6,171 nucleotides of DNA from Porticoccus sp. (GTDB lineage: Bacteria > Pseudomonadota > Gammaproteobacteria > Pseudomonadales > Porticoccaceae): contig DRHD01000124.1 in assembly GCA_011049795.1 (NCBI GenBank), forward strand, positions 1 to 6,171, written 5' to 3'. The notes beneath the pieces are model-generated. The model worked only from the letters and a program-made list of their open reading frames with translations. It was not told where the DNA came from and did no database searches. The position numbers were made by a program, and so were the translations under genes. Of this stretch, positions 5,476 through 6,171 are shown one piece after another. How positions within the stretch are numbered: position 1 is the first letter of the stretch; every line of letters begins with the position of its first letter.

Positions 5476-5548
5476 AAAAGGGGACGGAGGTATTAAATAT
5501 TGATCAAGTTTGTTTTGGCTAAAAAATAATCCCTCCGTCCCTTTTTTT
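5476..5548. terminator. Terminator-like hairpin between convergent genes
   Basis: GGGACGGAGG (5481-5490) pairs perfectly with CCTCCGTCCC (5532-5541), extended by one G-U pair and AAAA/TTTT into a 15-bp stem with a 41-nt AT-rich loop. Seven Ts (5542-5548) follow on the plus strand, fitting termination of the NTF2-like gene. On the minus strand the stem ends in CCCCTTTT, so it may also stop the methyltransferase transcript. The long loop is unusual for an intrinsic terminator, and GGGACGGAGG-type sequence may be part of a dispersed repeat instead. Confidence 0.5.
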
Positions 5549-5565
5549 CGGATATGTTTTCTAAG

Positions 5566-6171
5566 TCATGGTTTTGCTGGTTTAACAAATTTAAGCGTCA
5601 TACGGTCGCTCTCGCCAATGGCTTCATATTTACTCCGATCTTTATCCTCTAAAGTAAAAGTCGGTGGCAAGGTCCAAACACCCTCTTCATAATCCTTGAT
5701 ATCTTTATTATTTGCATTGATTTCACTTTCCGCTTCCAATTTGAAACCGGCCTGTTCAACCATCCGAATAACATCTTCGGTTTTTAAATACCCCTGTTTT
5801 CCCGTTGTATCCAGCGGATTTTTGTCCCCTGCGCGATGCTGCACCAGGCCAAAAATACCATTCGGTTTAACCGCTTTATAAATCGCTGCAAAGGCCTTTT
5901 CTGCGTTCCCCTCCTCGGCCCAATTATGAGCATTACGAAAAGAAACCACCATATCTGCTGAATTTTCTGCAGCAAAATCCATCTTTCCGGGGACTTGCAT
6001 GATAGTTATTTTCGCTTTTGCATAATGGGCCGGATCAGCAGCAAATTTTTCAGCCAATGCTTTGGCGTTCTTGCGGTAATATTCTAACTTGGCTTGTGGA
6101 TCGTAACTGGCCGCAATGTATTGACCTTTTTCCATCAAATAGGGTGCAAGTATTTCTGCGTACCATCCGCC
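5566..6171 (-). CDS. Class I SAM-dependent methyltransferase, N-terminal part beyond window
   Basis: The C-terminal 201 residues plus stop are visible. Read from the window edge, the frame begins GGWYAEILAPYL, which fits the glycine-rich SAM loop and following helix of a class I methyltransferase, close to the group of predicted methyltransferases (COG4798-like) with a GGGWYTE-type motif. Further landmarks, counting the edge Gly as 1, are YIAASYDP (18-25), in the motif II region; DMVVSFRNAHNW (73-84), the motif IV region; AFAAIYKAVKPNGIFGLVQHR (93-113), the post-motif helix and strand; and GYLKTEDVIRMVEQAGFKL (127-145). The acceptor substrate is not inferable. Members I recall from this group often carry an N-terminal signal peptide, which cannot be checked here. 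A TTG at 6138 is not a start, since conserved sequence continues upstream of it. Confidence 0.85.
   Translation of the reverse strand, partial: GGWYAEILAPYLMEKGQYIAASYDPQAKLEYYRKNAKALAEKFAADPAHYAKAKITIMQVPGKMDFAAENSADMVVSFRNAHNWAEEGNAEKAFAAIYKAVKPNGIFGLVQHRAGDKNPLDTTGKQGYLKTEDVIRMVEQAGFKLEAESEINANNKDIKDYEEGVWTLPPTFTLEDKDRSKYEAIGESDRMTLKFVKPAKP

Noticed and set aside
5510..5881. Plus-strand open frames opposite the methyltransferase
   Set aside because: Antisense to conserved methyltransferase sequence, with compositions typical of shadow frames.
6136..6138. TTG as the start of the methyltransferase
   Set aside because: The frame stays open to the window edge and encodes GGWYAEILAPYL, part of the SAM-binding region, so the true start is beyond the window.

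Overview
The window looks like a piece of a gammaproteobacterial chromosome, probably from a free-living, possibly marine or aquatic, species. The evidence is a moderate GC content, the gene families present, and repeats resembling those of gamma- and betaproteobacteria: ATTCCC-N8-GGGAAT palindromes and GGATTA...TAATCC palindromes. I cannot name the genus. No rRNA, tRNA, CRISPR array, prophage gene or transposase gene is visible.

Layout. Positions 2-982 (+) hold the 3' part of a major facilitator transporter whose start lies before the window. It converges, with a 30-bp gap, on a large minus-strand gene (3193-1013). That gene fuses a glutamate/dicarboxylate-symporter-type membrane domain to a C-terminal amino-acid-binding (SBP_bac_3-type) domain. 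Its divergent neighbour, a 91-residue protein of unknown function (3500-3775, +), is separated from it by about 300 bp of repeat DNA. This spacer contains a 132-bp MITE-like element with 18-bp perfect terminal inverted repeats and 11-bp flanking direct repeats. Next comes an atypical short-chain-dehydrogenase/NmrA-type Rossmann protein with an apparent lipoprotein signal (3827-4603, +). A 280-bp spacer follows, dominated by a 140-bp inverted-repeat element with ATTCCC-N8-GGGAAT-type ends, and then a small NTF2/SnoaL-like protein (4886-5332, +). A second, 78-bp element of the same repeat family and a long terminator-like hairpin separate this gene from the 3' part of a minus-strand class I methyltransferase (5566 to beyond 6171).

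The genes do not form an obvious pathway or operon. Strands alternate and the spacers are full of repeats, so this reads as a mosaic, repeat-rich region of unrelated housekeeping or accessory genes. The most notable items are three. First, the symporter-binding-protein fusion appears to have a ninth membrane helix that would place the binding domain in the periplasm, and its membrane core lacks the residues that normally bind substrate and sodium. Second, the intact MITE-like element carries target-duplication-like repeats. Third, the NAD(P)-type Rossmann protein appears to carry a lipoprotein signal. I see no convincing multi-gene system that is new.
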